This document shows positions 1-8,482 of a stretch of DNA of 64,000 nucleotides, one piece after another. The notes below the pieces were generated by a model. That model was not told the origin of the DNA and did no database searches. It was given only the letters and a program-made list of their open reading frames with translations. The first letter of the stretch is position 1. Every line of letters starts with the position of its first letter. The position numbers and the translations under genes were made by a program. This DNA is from Variovorax sp. (GTDB lineage Bacteria > Pseudomonadota > Gammaproteobacteria > Burkholderiales > Burkholderiaceae_C): assembly GCA_017744285.1 (NCBI GenBank), contig JAGIBP010000005.1, positions 62,001 through 126,000 of the forward strand, read 5' to 3'.

Positions 1-1
1 C

Positions 2-358
2 CGGCTCGCGCCCGAAGAGGCGATGACCGGCGATCTCCTCGGCGCTGAGCACGTCTTCCCCTGGATGTGGGATGACTACTCGGGCTTGCGCGCACACCGC
101 GAGGTGGCGCAGCTTCTGGCCCAGCATCCATGGCCGCGCCTGTACGACGCTGACCGCCTCGCCCGCAACGAGGTCCCGGTGGCAGCGACCGTGTACGTCG
201 ACGATGTCTACGTGGAGCGATCCTTTGCCGAGGAGACGGCCCGTGGCGTTCGCGGGCTGCGGGCTTGGGTGACCAACGAGTACGCGCACAACGGCCTGCG
301 GGCCGATGGCGAGCGCATCGTGGGTCGCCTGCTCGACATGGTCCGCGGCCGGACGTGA
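2..358 (+). CDS. Alpha/beta hydrolase (proline iminopeptidase-like, S33), C-terminal part
   Basis: The reading frame is open from the window edge, so this is the 3' end of a gene that begins outside. The visible 118 residues resemble the cap and C-terminal part of S33 alpha/beta hydrolases of the proline iminopeptidase type, notably the stretch WVTNEYAHNGLRADG near the end, which carries the likely catalytic histidine, and the ending GRLLDMVRG. The nucleophile region is not in the window, so the substrate cannot be judged. The next gene is on the opposite strand and converges on it. Confidence 0.7.
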   Translation, partial: RLAPEEAMTGDLLGAEHVFPWMWDDYSGLRAHREVAQLLAQHPWPRLYDADRLARNEVPVAATVYVDDVYVERSFAEETARGVRGLRAWVTNEYAHNGLRADGERIVGRLLDMVRGRT

Positions 359-444
359 GCCGGCGGGCGGGGCCTGCGCGTCCACGGTCGAGCGCGTGAA
401 CCGCGTTCCGGCCAAGCCTTTCGACAAGGCCCGCCTTCACTAGA

Positions 445-1419
445 TCATCGAGCTTCGGAGTCTTGGAGGAGCAGCAGGGGCCGGCCTTCAAGCCACGCCA
501 GGATGTTGGCCACCACCCCGCCGTAGAAGGCACGGAGGTTGTCCCTCGTGGCGTAGCCGAGGTGCGGGGTGAGCACCACGTTGTCCAAGGTCAAGAGTGG
601 GTGGCCGGCGGGCAGTGGCTCCTGCCAGAACACATCGAGGCCGGCGCCGGCGATGCGCCGCTGCCGCAGCGCCTGCAGCAGCGCCTGTTCGTCGACCAGA
701 GCGGCGCGCGCCGTGTTCACCAGCAGTGCGTCCGGCTTCATCTGCGCCAGGCGATCGCCTGAAACCAGGCCGGCCGTGCGCTCGCTCAGCACCAGATGCA
801 GCGAGACGATATCTGCCTGCGCGAACAGCGCGTCGCAGCTGACCGCTTTCGCCCCGTGCTGCGCGGCGCGTTCCGTGGTCAGGTTGGGACTCCAGGCGAT
901 CACCTCCATGCCGAAGGCGCGGCCGACCTGCGCCATCCGGCTGCCGACGTTGCCCAGGCCGGCAAGGCCGAGCACGTTGCCCATGAGCCCGCCGGCCAGC
1001 AACGGCTGCCAGCGCCCATCGTGCAGCGCCTGGTGCGAAGGCAGTAGCTTCTTGGACAGCGCCAGAATGAGCGCCCAGGCGATCTCGCACGTGCTGCCCC
1101 GCCCGTTGCTCGAGCCGCGAGAACCCGTGACGACGACGCCGCGCCGGCGGCAGGCGGCGAGGTCGATGGCGGCGTTGCGCAAGCCCGTGCTCGCAAGCAA
1201 CCGCAGGTTGGGCAGCCGCTCGATCACCGAGGCGGGAAAAGCGGTGCGCTCGCGCATGGCCACCACCACCTCGAAGTCGGTGAGCCGGCGCACCAGTTCG
1301 TCTTCGTCCGCCGCTGTATCGCGCAAGGACTGCACCTGCGTGCCCGCGGGCAGCGACTGCCAGGCGGCCAGCTGCAGCGCCTCGCCCTGGAGGTCGTCGA
1401 GGATCGCGATGCGAACCAT
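445..1419 (-). CDS. D-isomer-specific 2-hydroxyacid dehydrogenase
   Basis: 324 residues, the usual length for this NAD(P)-dependent family, which interconverts 2-oxoacids and D-2-hydroxyacids in the cytoplasm. The nucleotide-binding motif GLGNVGSRMAQ lies mid-protein, followed by the family signatures VNTARAALVDEQAL and, near the end, LTPHLGYAT with the expected catalytic histidine. It is the last gene of a minus-strand operon and starts 4 bases after the stop of the Bug-protein gene, with a GGAG ribosome site. Its place after acyl-CoA dehydrogenase and MaoC genes suggests it handles a 2-hydroxyacid formed by that pathway; the exact substrate is unknown. Confidence 0.88.
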   Translation of the reverse strand: MVRIAILDDLQGEALQLAAWQSLPAGTQVQSLRDTAADEDELVRRLTDFEVVVAMRERTAFPASVIERLPNLRLLASTGLRNAAIDLAACRRRGVVVTGSRGSSNGRGSTCEIAWALILALSKKLLPSHQALHDGRWQPLLAGGLMGNVLGLAGLGNVGSRMAQVGRAFGMEVIAWSPNLTTERAAQHGAKAVSCDALFAQADIVSLHLVLSERTAGLVSGDRLAQMKPDALLVNTARAALVDEQALLQALRQRRIAGAGLDVFWQEPLPAGHPLLTLDNVVLTPHLGYATRDNLRAFYGGVVANILAWLEGRPLLLLQDSEAR

Positions 1420-1423
1420 GCGC

Positions 1424-2389
1424 TCACTCCAAGGTGATCTTCGCCTTCGTCACCACGGCACCCCACCTGTCCGACTCGGATTGCATCAGCTTGCGGTACT
1501 CGTCGGGCGTATTGGTCACCGCGCTCGCGCCGAGGGCAGCGATGCGGTTCTTCACGTCCGGCGTGGTGAGCGTCGTCACCAGGGCCTTGTGCATCTTGTC
1601 GAAAATGGCTTGCGGCAGGCCCTTGGGAGCGATGATCCCGTAGTTCGATTCCGACACCACGTTCGGCAGGCCAAGTTCGGCGGTGCTGGGCACGTCGGGC
1701 AGCAACTCGGAGCGGCGCAGGCTGGAGACGGCGAGGATCTTGACGCCACGCGCGGTAAAGGGCCGTACCGCCGGCAGGTCGGCGGCCAGCACCTGGACTT
1801 CGCCCCCGAGCAGGCCGGTGACGGCGGGCGCCGCGCCCTTGTACGCGATGTGCATCATGTCGATGCCCGCTTCCTGCGCGAACAGCGCAGCGCCCAGGTG
1901 CGGCGTCGTGGCGTTGCCGGCGGAGCCGTAGTTGAGCTTGCCCGGCTGCTTCTTTGCCAGCGCGATCAGTTCCTGCAGGCTCGCGACCGGCACCTGCGGC
2001 CCGACGGTGATGACCTGCGGCACGCGCGCGACCAGCGAGACATAGTTGATCTCCTTCACCTCGTAGGGCATCTTCTGCAGGTGGGGCAGCACGGTGATGC
2101 CACCGGGCACGCCGAAGCCGAAGGTGTAGCCGTCCGGGTCCGCCTTGATGGCGGCATCCATGCCGATGATGCCGCTGGCACCGGCCTTGTTGTCGATGAT
2201 GATGCTTTGGCCCAGCACCTCGCCCAGGCGCTGCTGGAAGGCGCGGGCGATCTGGTCCACCGGGCCGCCTGGCGGATAGGGCACCACGATGCGGATCGGC
2301 TTGCTGGGCCAGTTGCCTTGGGCGTGCGCCGGCATGGCCAGTGCGGTCAGCACGGCAGCGGTGCCAACGAGCAGGGAACGCCTGTTCAT
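1424..2389 (-). CDS. Bug-family periplasmic solute-binding protein (TctC)
   Basis: 321 residues with a signal peptide (MNRRSLLVGTAAVLTALAMP, cleaved after AHA) and the Bug hallmark near the mature N-terminus, IRIVVPYPPGGPVDQIAR, followed by IIDNKAGASG. Bug proteins bind carboxylates or small aromatics in the periplasm. No tctA/tctB membrane genes lie nearby, so it is an orphan binding protein, as is common in Burkholderiales. AGGAG precedes the ATG. It sits inside the CoA-transferase/acyl-CoA dehydrogenase operon, so its ligand is probably the substrate of that pathway (inference). Confidence 0.93.
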   Translation of the reverse strand: MNRRSLLVGTAAVLTALAMPAHAQGNWPSKPIRIVVPYPPGGPVDQIARAFQQRLGEVLGQSIIIDNKAGASGIIGMDAAIKADPDGYTFGFGVPGGITVLPHLQKMPYEVKEINYVSLVARVPQVITVGPQVPVASLQELIALAKKQPGKLNYGSAGNATTPHLGAALFAQEAGIDMMHIAYKGAAPAVTGLLGGEVQVLAADLPAVRPFTARGVKILAVSSLRRSELLPDVPSTAELGLPNVVSESNYGIIAPKGLPQAIFDKMHKALVTTLTTPDVKNRIAALGASAVTNTPDEYRKLMQSESDRWGAVVTKAKITLE

Positions 2390-2431
2390 TCGAGAGTCTC
2401 CTGATGGTTCTGAAAGGTTGGGGGACGGGGA

Positions 2432-2902
2432 TCACGCGTCCTGCAGCAGCAGGATGAACTGCGCCACCACCGCGGGCCGGTCGTGGCCCTCGATCTCGAA
2501 TTCGCACAGGGTGGTGATGCGCGTGCCGGGGCGGGTGCGCTCGGCCGACTGCAGGGTCTGGTGCAGGCGCACGCGCGAGTTCACGGGCACGGAGGCGGTG
2601 TAGCGCACGCGGTCCGAGCCGTAGTTGAGGCCTTTGCCGCGATGCTCGACGCGCCAGATGTCGCGTTGCAGCCGGGGCACCAGCGAGAGCACGAAAAGGC
2701 CGTGCGCGATGGTCCTGCCATCGGGCATCTCGCGCGCCGCGCGCTCGGTGTCCACGTGGATCCAGAAGTCGTCGCCGGTTGCATCGGCGAAGCCGTCGAT
2801 GTGGCGCTGCTCGATGGTGAACCACTCGCTGGTGCCAAGCTTCCTGCCGACGTGCGCCTGGAAGTCGGAGGGGGTCTGGAGGATCAGCATGTCGTGCCTC
2901 AC
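2432..2902 (-). CDS. MaoC-like hot-dog dehydratase
   Basis: 156 residues, one hot-dog domain of the MaoC/R-specific enoyl-CoA hydratase family. The catalytic region is visible as DATGDDFWIHVD followed by GRTIAHGLFVLSL, the D...H arrangement of R-hydratases. The start taken is a GTG whose GTGA overlaps the stop of the upstream acyl-CoA dehydrogenase; an ATG four codons inside (at 2890) is the alternative. Coupling to the acyl-CoA dehydrogenase suggests it hydrates the enoyl-CoA made by that enzyme. Confidence 0.88.
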   Translation of the reverse strand: MRHDMLILQTPSDFQAHVGRKLGTSEWFTIEQRHIDGFADATGDDFWIHVDTERAAREMPDGRTIAHGLFVLSLVPRLQRDIWRVEHRGKGLNYGSDRVRYTASVPVNSRVRLHQTLQSAERTRPGTRITTLCEFEIEGHDRPAVVAQFILLLQDA

Positions 2903-5193
2903 GTCGGCAGTTCCAGCACGGTCTTGGCCAGCACGTTGCGCTGGATCTCGTTGCTGCCGGCGAAGATCTTGGCGTTCATCGCGTTGAACAAGGGCGCCAC
3001 CACGTGCAGGTCGATCTCCTCGCTGCGGCAGTGGTCGCGCAAGGCACCATAGTCCTGTGCCGACTCGATCAACAGCAGCGCAAGGCGCTCGTAGGTCTCG
3101 GTCGACCAGATCTTCAGCATCGAGATCGTCGGCGGGATCGGCTCGCCGCGCTTGGCCAGCTCCGCGAAGCCGGCATAGGCCGCGCGCAGGTCCGCGGTGT
3201 CCAGTTGCAGCTCGGCGAGCCGTGCCGTGAATGCGGCGTCCTCGAACAGGCCGCGCTGGCGCGCAAGCTTCTCCACCTGATGCAAGGTGTGCTGCGAGTG
3301 CTTCGGGCTGCCGGTGAACAGGCGCTCGAAGCCGAGCAGCGCCTTGGCCACGGTCCAGCCCTGGTGCAGCTCGCCCACCAGGTTCTCACGCGGCACCCGC
3401 ACGTCGTCGAAGAACACTTCGCAGAATTCCTGCTCGCCTGCGATGTTGCGGATCGGGCGCACGGTGATGCCTGGCGTCTTCAGGTCCACCAGCAAGAAGC
3501 TGATGCCTGCCTGCTTCTTCACCGTCTTGTCGGTGCGCACCAGCATGAACATGTGGGTGCCGTCGCTGCCCCAGGTGGTCCAGGTCTTCTGGCCGTTGAC
3601 AATGAAGTGGTCGCCGTCCAGCACGGCCTCGGTGCGCACCGAGGCCAGGTCGGAGCCTGCATTCGGCTCGGAGTAGCCCTGGGTCCAGACGTGTTCGCCT
3701 GCCAGCACCTTGGGCAGGAAGCGCTGGCGCTGTTCCTCGGTGCCGAAGCGCATGAGGATCGGGCCGATCATCACCAGGCCCTGGTCCGGCGCACGCGCCA
3801 CGCCCCAGGCTTCCGTTTCCTCGATGTAGGCGATCAGCTTCTCGGCCGGCAGGCCCATGCCGCCGTACTTCCTTGGCCAGGCGGGCGCGAGCCAGCCCAG
3901 GCGCGAGAGCGTCATGTACCAGTCGCGGGTCTCTGCCCAGGTCTGGCGGTACGGCATGTGCCGGCGCTCTGGCGGATAGTGCTTGGCGAACAGCGCCCGC
4001 ACCAGCGCGCGGAACTGCGCCTCGGACATGGCCTCCCAGTCCTGCCCGGGCGAGAAGTCGGCTTCGACGGCCAAGGCCGCAGGCGGGACCGCGGGAGGTT
4101 GCGGCGCCAGCTGCTGCCAGCGGCGGCGATGCGCAGCGGCGTTGCCCCAGCGACTGGCCAGTGCCATCGCGCGCTTGAAGTACAGGCCCACGTCGTATTC
4201 GTTGGTGGTACCGATGGCGCCGTGCATCTGGATGGCCAGGCGCGTCATCTCCGTGGCCGCGAATGCGCAGCGCGCCTTGACGCGGCTGGCCGTGGCGGCG
4301 AGGGATGCATCGCCGGTCGCATGAAGGCCTTCGCACAGGCAGGCTGTCGCCAGCTCCACCTGGATCAGGCCGTCCACGAGGCGGTGCTGCAGCGCCTGGA
4401 AGCTGCCGATGGGCTTGCCGAACTGCACGCGCGTGTTGAGGTAGTCGCGCGTGATCTCGAGGCTGCGCCGCGCGATGCCCAGCAACTCCGCGGCCTGCGC
4501 GATCCGGGCGATCTCGTTCGCGCCTTGCAGCGCCACCAGCGCCGACTTGCCGTGCGCGAGCAGCAGGCCCTGCGTGTCCTGCAGTTCCAGTGTGGTGATG
4601 GCGCTGCCGTCGACGCCGCATGCATGGCTGGCCTGCAGTCCCGGCGCGCCCGCGGCCACCCAGAACAGGGCGAAGCCCTCGTTCAGCGTGGCCGCCACGA
4701 TCCAGCCGTCCGCGCCCGGCCCGGGACGCACGAAGCGCTTGCGGCCGGTGAGCAGCGCTCGCTCGCCCTGCAGGCGCGCGGTCGCTTCTCCCGGGCCCGC
4801 ATCCAGTTCGCCGGCACGTTCCTGCCACGCCACGCCGCTCACCAGGGCGCCCGATTGCAGGTCGGCCAGCAGGCCATCGCGCGCTTCGCCTGCAGGCAAG
4901 CGCGCCAACAGGGCGATCGGGTGCACGCCCGCATCGACCAGCGGCTCGGGCAGCAGGTGCCGCCCCGCTTCCTCGGTGATCGCCGCCAGCTCGGCCATGC
5001 CCAGGCCGAGGCCGCCATCCGCCTCGGGCACGAGGATGGAGAGCCAGCCCAGCTTGGCGATGTCGGACCACAAGGCGCGGTCGAAGCCGCCACCCGCGTC
5101 CTCCAGCGCGCGCACGCGCCGTCGCTGGTCTGCAGCGCCCAGGAAGCCCGCGGCGCTGTCGCGGAACATCGCGATGGAGTCGTTGTCCGCCAT
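2899..5193 (-). CDS. Tandem fused acyl-CoA dehydrogenase
   Basis: 764 residues, twice the normal ~380, made of two acyl-CoA dehydrogenase domains (about 1-375 and 385-764) joined by a Pro/Ala-rich linker. The N-terminal half has the FAD-contacting motif TRVQFGKPIGSFQ (about residue 255) and QMHGAIGTT, but no SEP-GSD motif. The C-terminal half has YSEPNAGSD (about 507), WTTWGSDGTHMF and IFAGSNEIQRN (about 746), but no RxQFGxPI motif. The signatures are therefore complementary, as in two-subunit FadE dehydrogenases with one FAD site per pair. It starts one base after the CoA-transferase stop. Predicted role: alpha,beta-desaturation of the CoA ester made by the transferases. Confidence 0.9.
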   Translation of the reverse strand: MADNDSIAMFRDSAAGFLGAADQRRRVRALEDAGGGFDRALWSDIAKLGWLSILVPEADGGLGLGMAELAAITEEAGRHLLPEPLVDAGVHPIALLARLPAGEARDGLLADLQSGALVSGVAWQERAGELDAGPGEATARLQGERALLTGRKRFVRPGPGADGWIVAATLNEGFALFWVAAGAPGLQASHACGVDGSAITTLELQDTQGLLLAHGKSALVALQGANEIARIAQAAELLGIARRSLEITRDYLNTRVQFGKPIGSFQALQHRLVDGLIQVELATACLCEGLHATGDASLAATASRVKARCAFAATEMTRLAIQMHGAIGTTNEYDVGLYFKRAMALASRWGNAAAHRRRWQQLAPQPPAVPPAALAVEADFSPGQDWEAMSEAQFRALVRALFAKHYPPERRHMPYRQTWAETRDWYMTLSRLGWLAPAWPRKYGGMGLPAEKLIAYIEETEAWGVARAPDQGLVMIGPILMRFGTEEQRQRFLPKVLAGEHVWTQGYSEPNAGSDLASVRTEAVLDGDHFIVNGQKTWTTWGSDGTHMFMLVRTDKTVKKQAGISFLLVDLKTPGITVRPIRNIAGEQEFCEVFFDDVRVPRENLVGELHQGWTVAKALLGFERLFTGSPKHSQHTLHQVEKLARQRGLFEDAAFTARLAELQLDTADLRAAYAGFAELAKRGEPIPPTISMLKIWSTETYERLALLLIESAQDYGALRDHCRSEEIDLHVVAPLFNAMNAKIFAGSNEIQRNVLAKTVLELPT

Positions 5194-5194
5194 C

Positions 5195-6415
5195 TCAGAT
5201 CACCTTCTCGGCGCGCAGGTGCGCGATACGCTGCTCGTCGAGACCGAGGCGTTCGCTGAGCACCTCGGCGGTGTGTTCGCCCAGCAAGGGTGGGGCGCGG
5301 TGGTACTGCACCGGCGTGGCGGAGAACTTGACCGGGTTCGCGACCTGCGGCACCTTGCCCGCCGCCGCATGCGACAGCTCGAAGCGCATCTGCCGATGCA
5401 CGACCTGCGGGTCCGCGAACACTTCGGCGAAGCCGTTGATGGGCCCGGCGGGCACGCCCGCGCCCTCGAGGATGTCGTACCACTCGTGCACGCCGCGCTG
5501 GAGCAATTGCGCGGCGAGCAGTGGGATCAGCACCAGCCTGTTCTTTGCCCGTGCGGGGTTGGTGGCGAAGCGCTCGTCGCTCGCCCATTCAGGATGGCCC
5601 AACTCGCGGCACAGGGCGGCGAACTGGGTGTCGTTGCCGACCGCAATGACGATCTGGCCGTCGGCGCAGTCGAAGGACTGCCAGGGGCAGGTGATGGGCG
5701 AGACGTTGCCCAGGCGCGGCGGCTGCTGGCCGGAGACAAGGTACATCATGCCCACGTGCGAGATGGCGGCGACCTGCGCGTCGAGCAGCGCGAGGTCGAT
5801 GTGCTGGCCCTCGCCCGACACCATGTCCCGATGGCGCAGCGCCGCCAGGATGGCGCTGACTGCATAGAAGCCCGCCGTGATGTCGCCCACGGAATAGCCC
5901 ACCCGCATCGGGCCGCCGCCTGGTTCGCCGTCGGCGTGCCCGGTGATGCTCATGAGGCCGCTCATGGACTGGAACAGCGGGTCATAGCCAGGCAAGTGGC
6001 TGTAGGGGCCGGACTGGCCGAAGCCGCTGATGGAGCAGTACACGAGGCGCGGATTCACTTCGCGCAGCGAGGCGTAGTCCAGGCCGTAGCGCACCAGGTC
6101 GCCCGCCTTGAAGTTCTCGATGACGATGTCGCTGTCGCGAGCGATCTCGCGCACCAGTTCCTGGCCCGCGGCCTGGGCGATGTCGACGGTGACGGAGCGC
6201 TTGCCCCGGTTCATGGCGATGAAGGACGAGGTCTCGCGTGTCTCCTGACCCGCGCTGTTGCGCACTCGCAGGCCCTGGTGCCGCACGTCGTCGCCGCGCC
6301 CCGGGCGCTCGACCTTGATCACATCGGCACCGAAGTCCGCCAGCATCTGGGCGGCCCAGGGGCCGGAGAACACGCGGCTGAGGTCGAGCACGCGCACGCC
6401 ATTCAAACAAGTCAT
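5195..6415 (-). CDS. Family III CoA transferase (CaiB/BaiF)
   Basis: 406 residues from an ATG preceded by GAGGAG; an upstream in-frame ATG at 6475 would add 20 non-conserved residues. The N-terminus GVRVLDLSRVFSGPWAAQML and the segment IKVERPGRGDD are typical of CaiB/BaiF enzymes, which move CoA between carboxylic acids. The catalytic aspartate expected from the formyl-CoA transferase family is present in HIDLALLDAQ. It is the second gene of the operon, behind a paralogous CoA transferase; either could activate the pathway acid, with the other recycling CoA. Confidence 0.92.
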   Translation of the reverse strand: MTCLNGVRVLDLSRVFSGPWAAQMLADFGADVIKVERPGRGDDVRHQGLRVRNSAGQETRETSSFIAMNRGKRSVTVDIAQAAGQELVREIARDSDIVIENFKAGDLVRYGLDYASLREVNPRLVYCSISGFGQSGPYSHLPGYDPLFQSMSGLMSITGHADGEPGGGPMRVGYSVGDITAGFYAVSAILAALRHRDMVSGEGQHIDLALLDAQVAAISHVGMMYLVSGQQPPRLGNVSPITCPWQSFDCADGQIVIAVGNDTQFAALCRELGHPEWASDERFATNPARAKNRLVLIPLLAAQLLQRGVHEWYDILEGAGVPAGPINGFAEVFADPQVVHRQMRFELSHAAAGKVPQVANPVKFSATPVQYHRAPPLLGEHTAEVLSERLGLDEQRIAHLRAEKVI

Positions 6416-6490
6416 GGGATCGATAGCTCCTCGCTGGAACGAATCTAGGGGAAGGCACCCGTGCGAGCCACGCATGGGCGCGCAAAGCTG

Positions 6491-7672
6491 CTATGCAGGG
6501 TCGCCGCCGCGGGCGAAGTGCAGCAGCGTTTCGCGGTGCTGGTCCAGGCGCGGCACGGGCGGCAGCTTCTTGGGATAAGGGCGATCGGAGAACAGGATGG
6601 GCGTGACGGCGGCCCGCTGGCCCCCGCCGTCGGCGATGAATGGCAGCGCGCCGCGGCTTTGCACCTGGGGGTCGGCCATCATGGCGGCGACGTCGTTGAG
6701 CGGCCCGGCGGGGACACCTGCCGTGTCCAGCCGCGCCAGCCAGTGCGCCACCGGTGCGGTCTCGAGCACGTCTTCGATCTCGCGCTTGAGCGCCGCGTGG
6801 TTCGCCACGCGCAGCGCGCGCTGCGAGAAGCGCGCGTCCTGCGGCAACCCGGTGCGGCCCAGCACTTCGGCCAGGGCGGCAAACAGGTGATCGGAGCCGG
6901 CGGCAATGACCAGGTGGCCATCGGCCGCGTGGAAGGCATCGAAAGGCGCGGCGCCGGTGTGCCGCGCGCCGGTGGGCCCGGGTGAGGTGCCCGTGCACCA
7001 CAGCTGCGGGATCGCGCTTTCCAGCATGGCGATCTGCGACTCGAACATGGACACGTCGACGTGGCTGCCACACCCGGTGCGCGTGCGCTGCAGCAGAGCT
7101 GCCTGGATGCCATTGCAGGCGAACATGGCCGCGCCGATGTCGCCGATGGATGAGCCGGCACGCGTGGGCGGACCGCCCGGATGGCCGGTCACGCTCATCA
7201 TGCCGCTCATGGCCTGCACCACCACGTCGTAGGCCGCGCGCTCGCGGTAGGGCCCGGTCTGGCCGAAGCCGGAGATGGAGGCCAGCACCAGACGCGGATG
7301 ATGTTCGCGCAGCCACTCGTAGCCGAAGCCCAGCTTTTCCAGCACGCCCGGCCGGTAGTTCTCCACCAGCACGTCGGCGCGTGCCAGCAGTTGCTCGAAG
7401 ACACCGCGGTCGCAGGACACCTTCAGGTCGAGCGCTATCGATTCCTTGCCGCGGTTGATGGCGGCGAAGTAGGCCGAGTCACCGACCGGGCCCATGGGCA
7501 GGAACTGGCGAGCCTCGTCGCCAGTGCCGGGCTGCTCGACCTTGATGACCCGCGCGCCGAGGTCGCGCAGCATCATCGTGCAGTACGGCCCGGACAGCAC
7601 GCGGCTCAGGTCGAGCACGACGAAACCATGCAAGGGTCCGGCGGCGTCGGTGGCGGGCGTTCTGGCTTCCAT
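6491..7672 (-). CDS. Family III CoA transferase (CaiB/BaiF), second paralog
   Basis: 393 residues from the ATG at 7672; the open frame extends further upstream without a conserved start. It has the CaiB/BaiF N-terminus FVVLDLSRVLSGPYCTMML and VIKVEQPGTGDEAR. At the position where its neighbour and formyl-CoA transferase carry the catalytic aspartate, this copy reads VDVSMFESQ, glutamate instead of aspartate (codon at 7040-7042). It is the first gene of the minus-strand operon and is divergent from the carboxymuconolactone-decarboxylase-like gene. No strong ribosome site is visible, only AAGAA. Confidence 0.9.
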   Translation of the reverse strand: MEARTPATDAAGPLHGFVVLDLSRVLSGPYCTMMLRDLGARVIKVEQPGTGDEARQFLPMGPVGDSAYFAAINRGKESIALDLKVSCDRGVFEQLLARADVLVENYRPGVLEKLGFGYEWLREHHPRLVLASISGFGQTGPYRERAAYDVVVQAMSGMMSVTGHPGGPPTRAGSSIGDIGAAMFACNGIQAALLQRTRTGCGSHVDVSMFESQIAMLESAIPQLWCTGTSPGPTGARHTGAAPFDAFHAADGHLVIAAGSDHLFAALAEVLGRTGLPQDARFSQRALRVANHAALKREIEDVLETAPVAHWLARLDTAGVPAGPLNDVAAMMADPQVQSRGALPFIADGGGQRAAVTPILFSDRPYPKKLPPVPRLDQHRETLLHFARGGDPA

Positions 7673-7743
7673 GCCGCCAATTCTTGGTGGCTGGCCCCTG
7701 CCGCACAATGCGCCGCGCGCCATAGCTGCCTTGCGCGCCCGCA

Positions 7744-7863
7744 CAAGCCCGGGTGCGCGGCGCCACTCGCGACGGGCTTGCGCGGCACGGAGGAACTGTC
7801 AGGCGCGGGCTGTCGGCGGGCCTCGTGCGCCAGCCTTGCGGTTTGACGCAACCCAGCGTTGCG
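7744..7863. promoter_or_regulatory. Dyads in the divergent promoter region
   Basis: The 237-base space between the divergent CoA-transferase and decarboxylase-like genes holds two perfect inverted repeats. CAAGCCCG at 7744-7751 pairs with CGGGCTTG at 7773-7780. CGCAAC at 7847-7852 pairs with GTTGCG at 7858-7863, next to a TTGACG (7843-7848) that resembles a -35 box for the rightward genes. No clear -10 is seen. These are operator candidates only; no regulator gene lies beside them. Confidence 0.35.
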
Positions 7864-7909
7864 GCCTGGCGCGGACGTGCCAGGGCTTGGCCTGCCTATC
7901 ATCCTTTCC

Positions 7910-8482
7910 ATGCCCCGCATCCCGCTCTTTCCCCAAGATGGCATGGACGCCGCCCAGCAGGCTGTCCTGGACAAGATCCTTTCCGGCCCGCGTGGCAGGA
8001 TCCAGGGCCCCCTGCGCGCGGCCTTGCACAACCCGGAGCTTGCCGACAAGTGGCAGGCGCTGGGGGCGCTGCTGCGCTACGGCACCTCGCTGCCGCCGCG
8101 CCTGTCGGAGATCGCCATCCTGGTGACCGGGCGCGCCTGCAACTCGCCCTTCGAGTGGTACGCGCACCGCATCGAAGGCGAGAAGGCGGGCATCGAAGCG
8201 CCGTTCCTGGATGCGCTGCTTGCGCAGTCCGAGCCGCCCGCGATGTCGGAGGACGACGCCATCGTCTGGCGCTATGCGGTCGAACTCAATCGCGACAGGT
8301 CCGTGTCCGACGCCACCTATGCCGCAGCGGTGAAGCGCTGGGGTCCCCGCACCGTGGTGGAGCTGACCGCCCTCATCGGCTACTACACCATGGTGGCGAT
8401 GACCCTCAACTGCCACGAGATCCCGCTGCCGGAAGGCATCTCTCCTGCCTTCCCGCTGCCGCAGCACCTGGAAGCGAAATGA
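7910..8482 (+). CDS. Carboxymuconolactone decarboxylase family protein
   Basis: 190 residues from the ATG at 7910 (MPRIPLFPQDG); a longer frame is open upstream but not conserved. The family core is seen in LPPRLSEIAILVTGRACNSPFEWYAH, with E, C and H at the positions typical of the decarboxylase/AhpD-like fold, although the AhpD CxxC pair is absent. It overlaps the next gene by ATGA. A role on a lactone or keto acid intermediate is possible; many members of this family have no assigned substrate. Confidence 0.85.
   Translation: MPRIPLFPQDGMDAAQQAVLDKILSGPRGRIQGPLRAALHNPELADKWQALGALLRYGTSLPPRLSEIAILVTGRACNSPFEWYAHRIEGEKAGIEAPFLDALLAQSEPPAMSEDDAIVWRYAVELNRDRSVSDATYAAAVKRWGPRTVVELTALIGYYTMVAMTLNCHEIPLPEGISPAFPLPQHLEAK

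Noticed and set aside
3004..5259. Open frame of about 750 codons on the plus strand opposite the acyl-CoA dehydrogenase
   Set aside because: Antisense shadow with no domain; the minus-strand frame has complete acyl-CoA dehydrogenase motifs.
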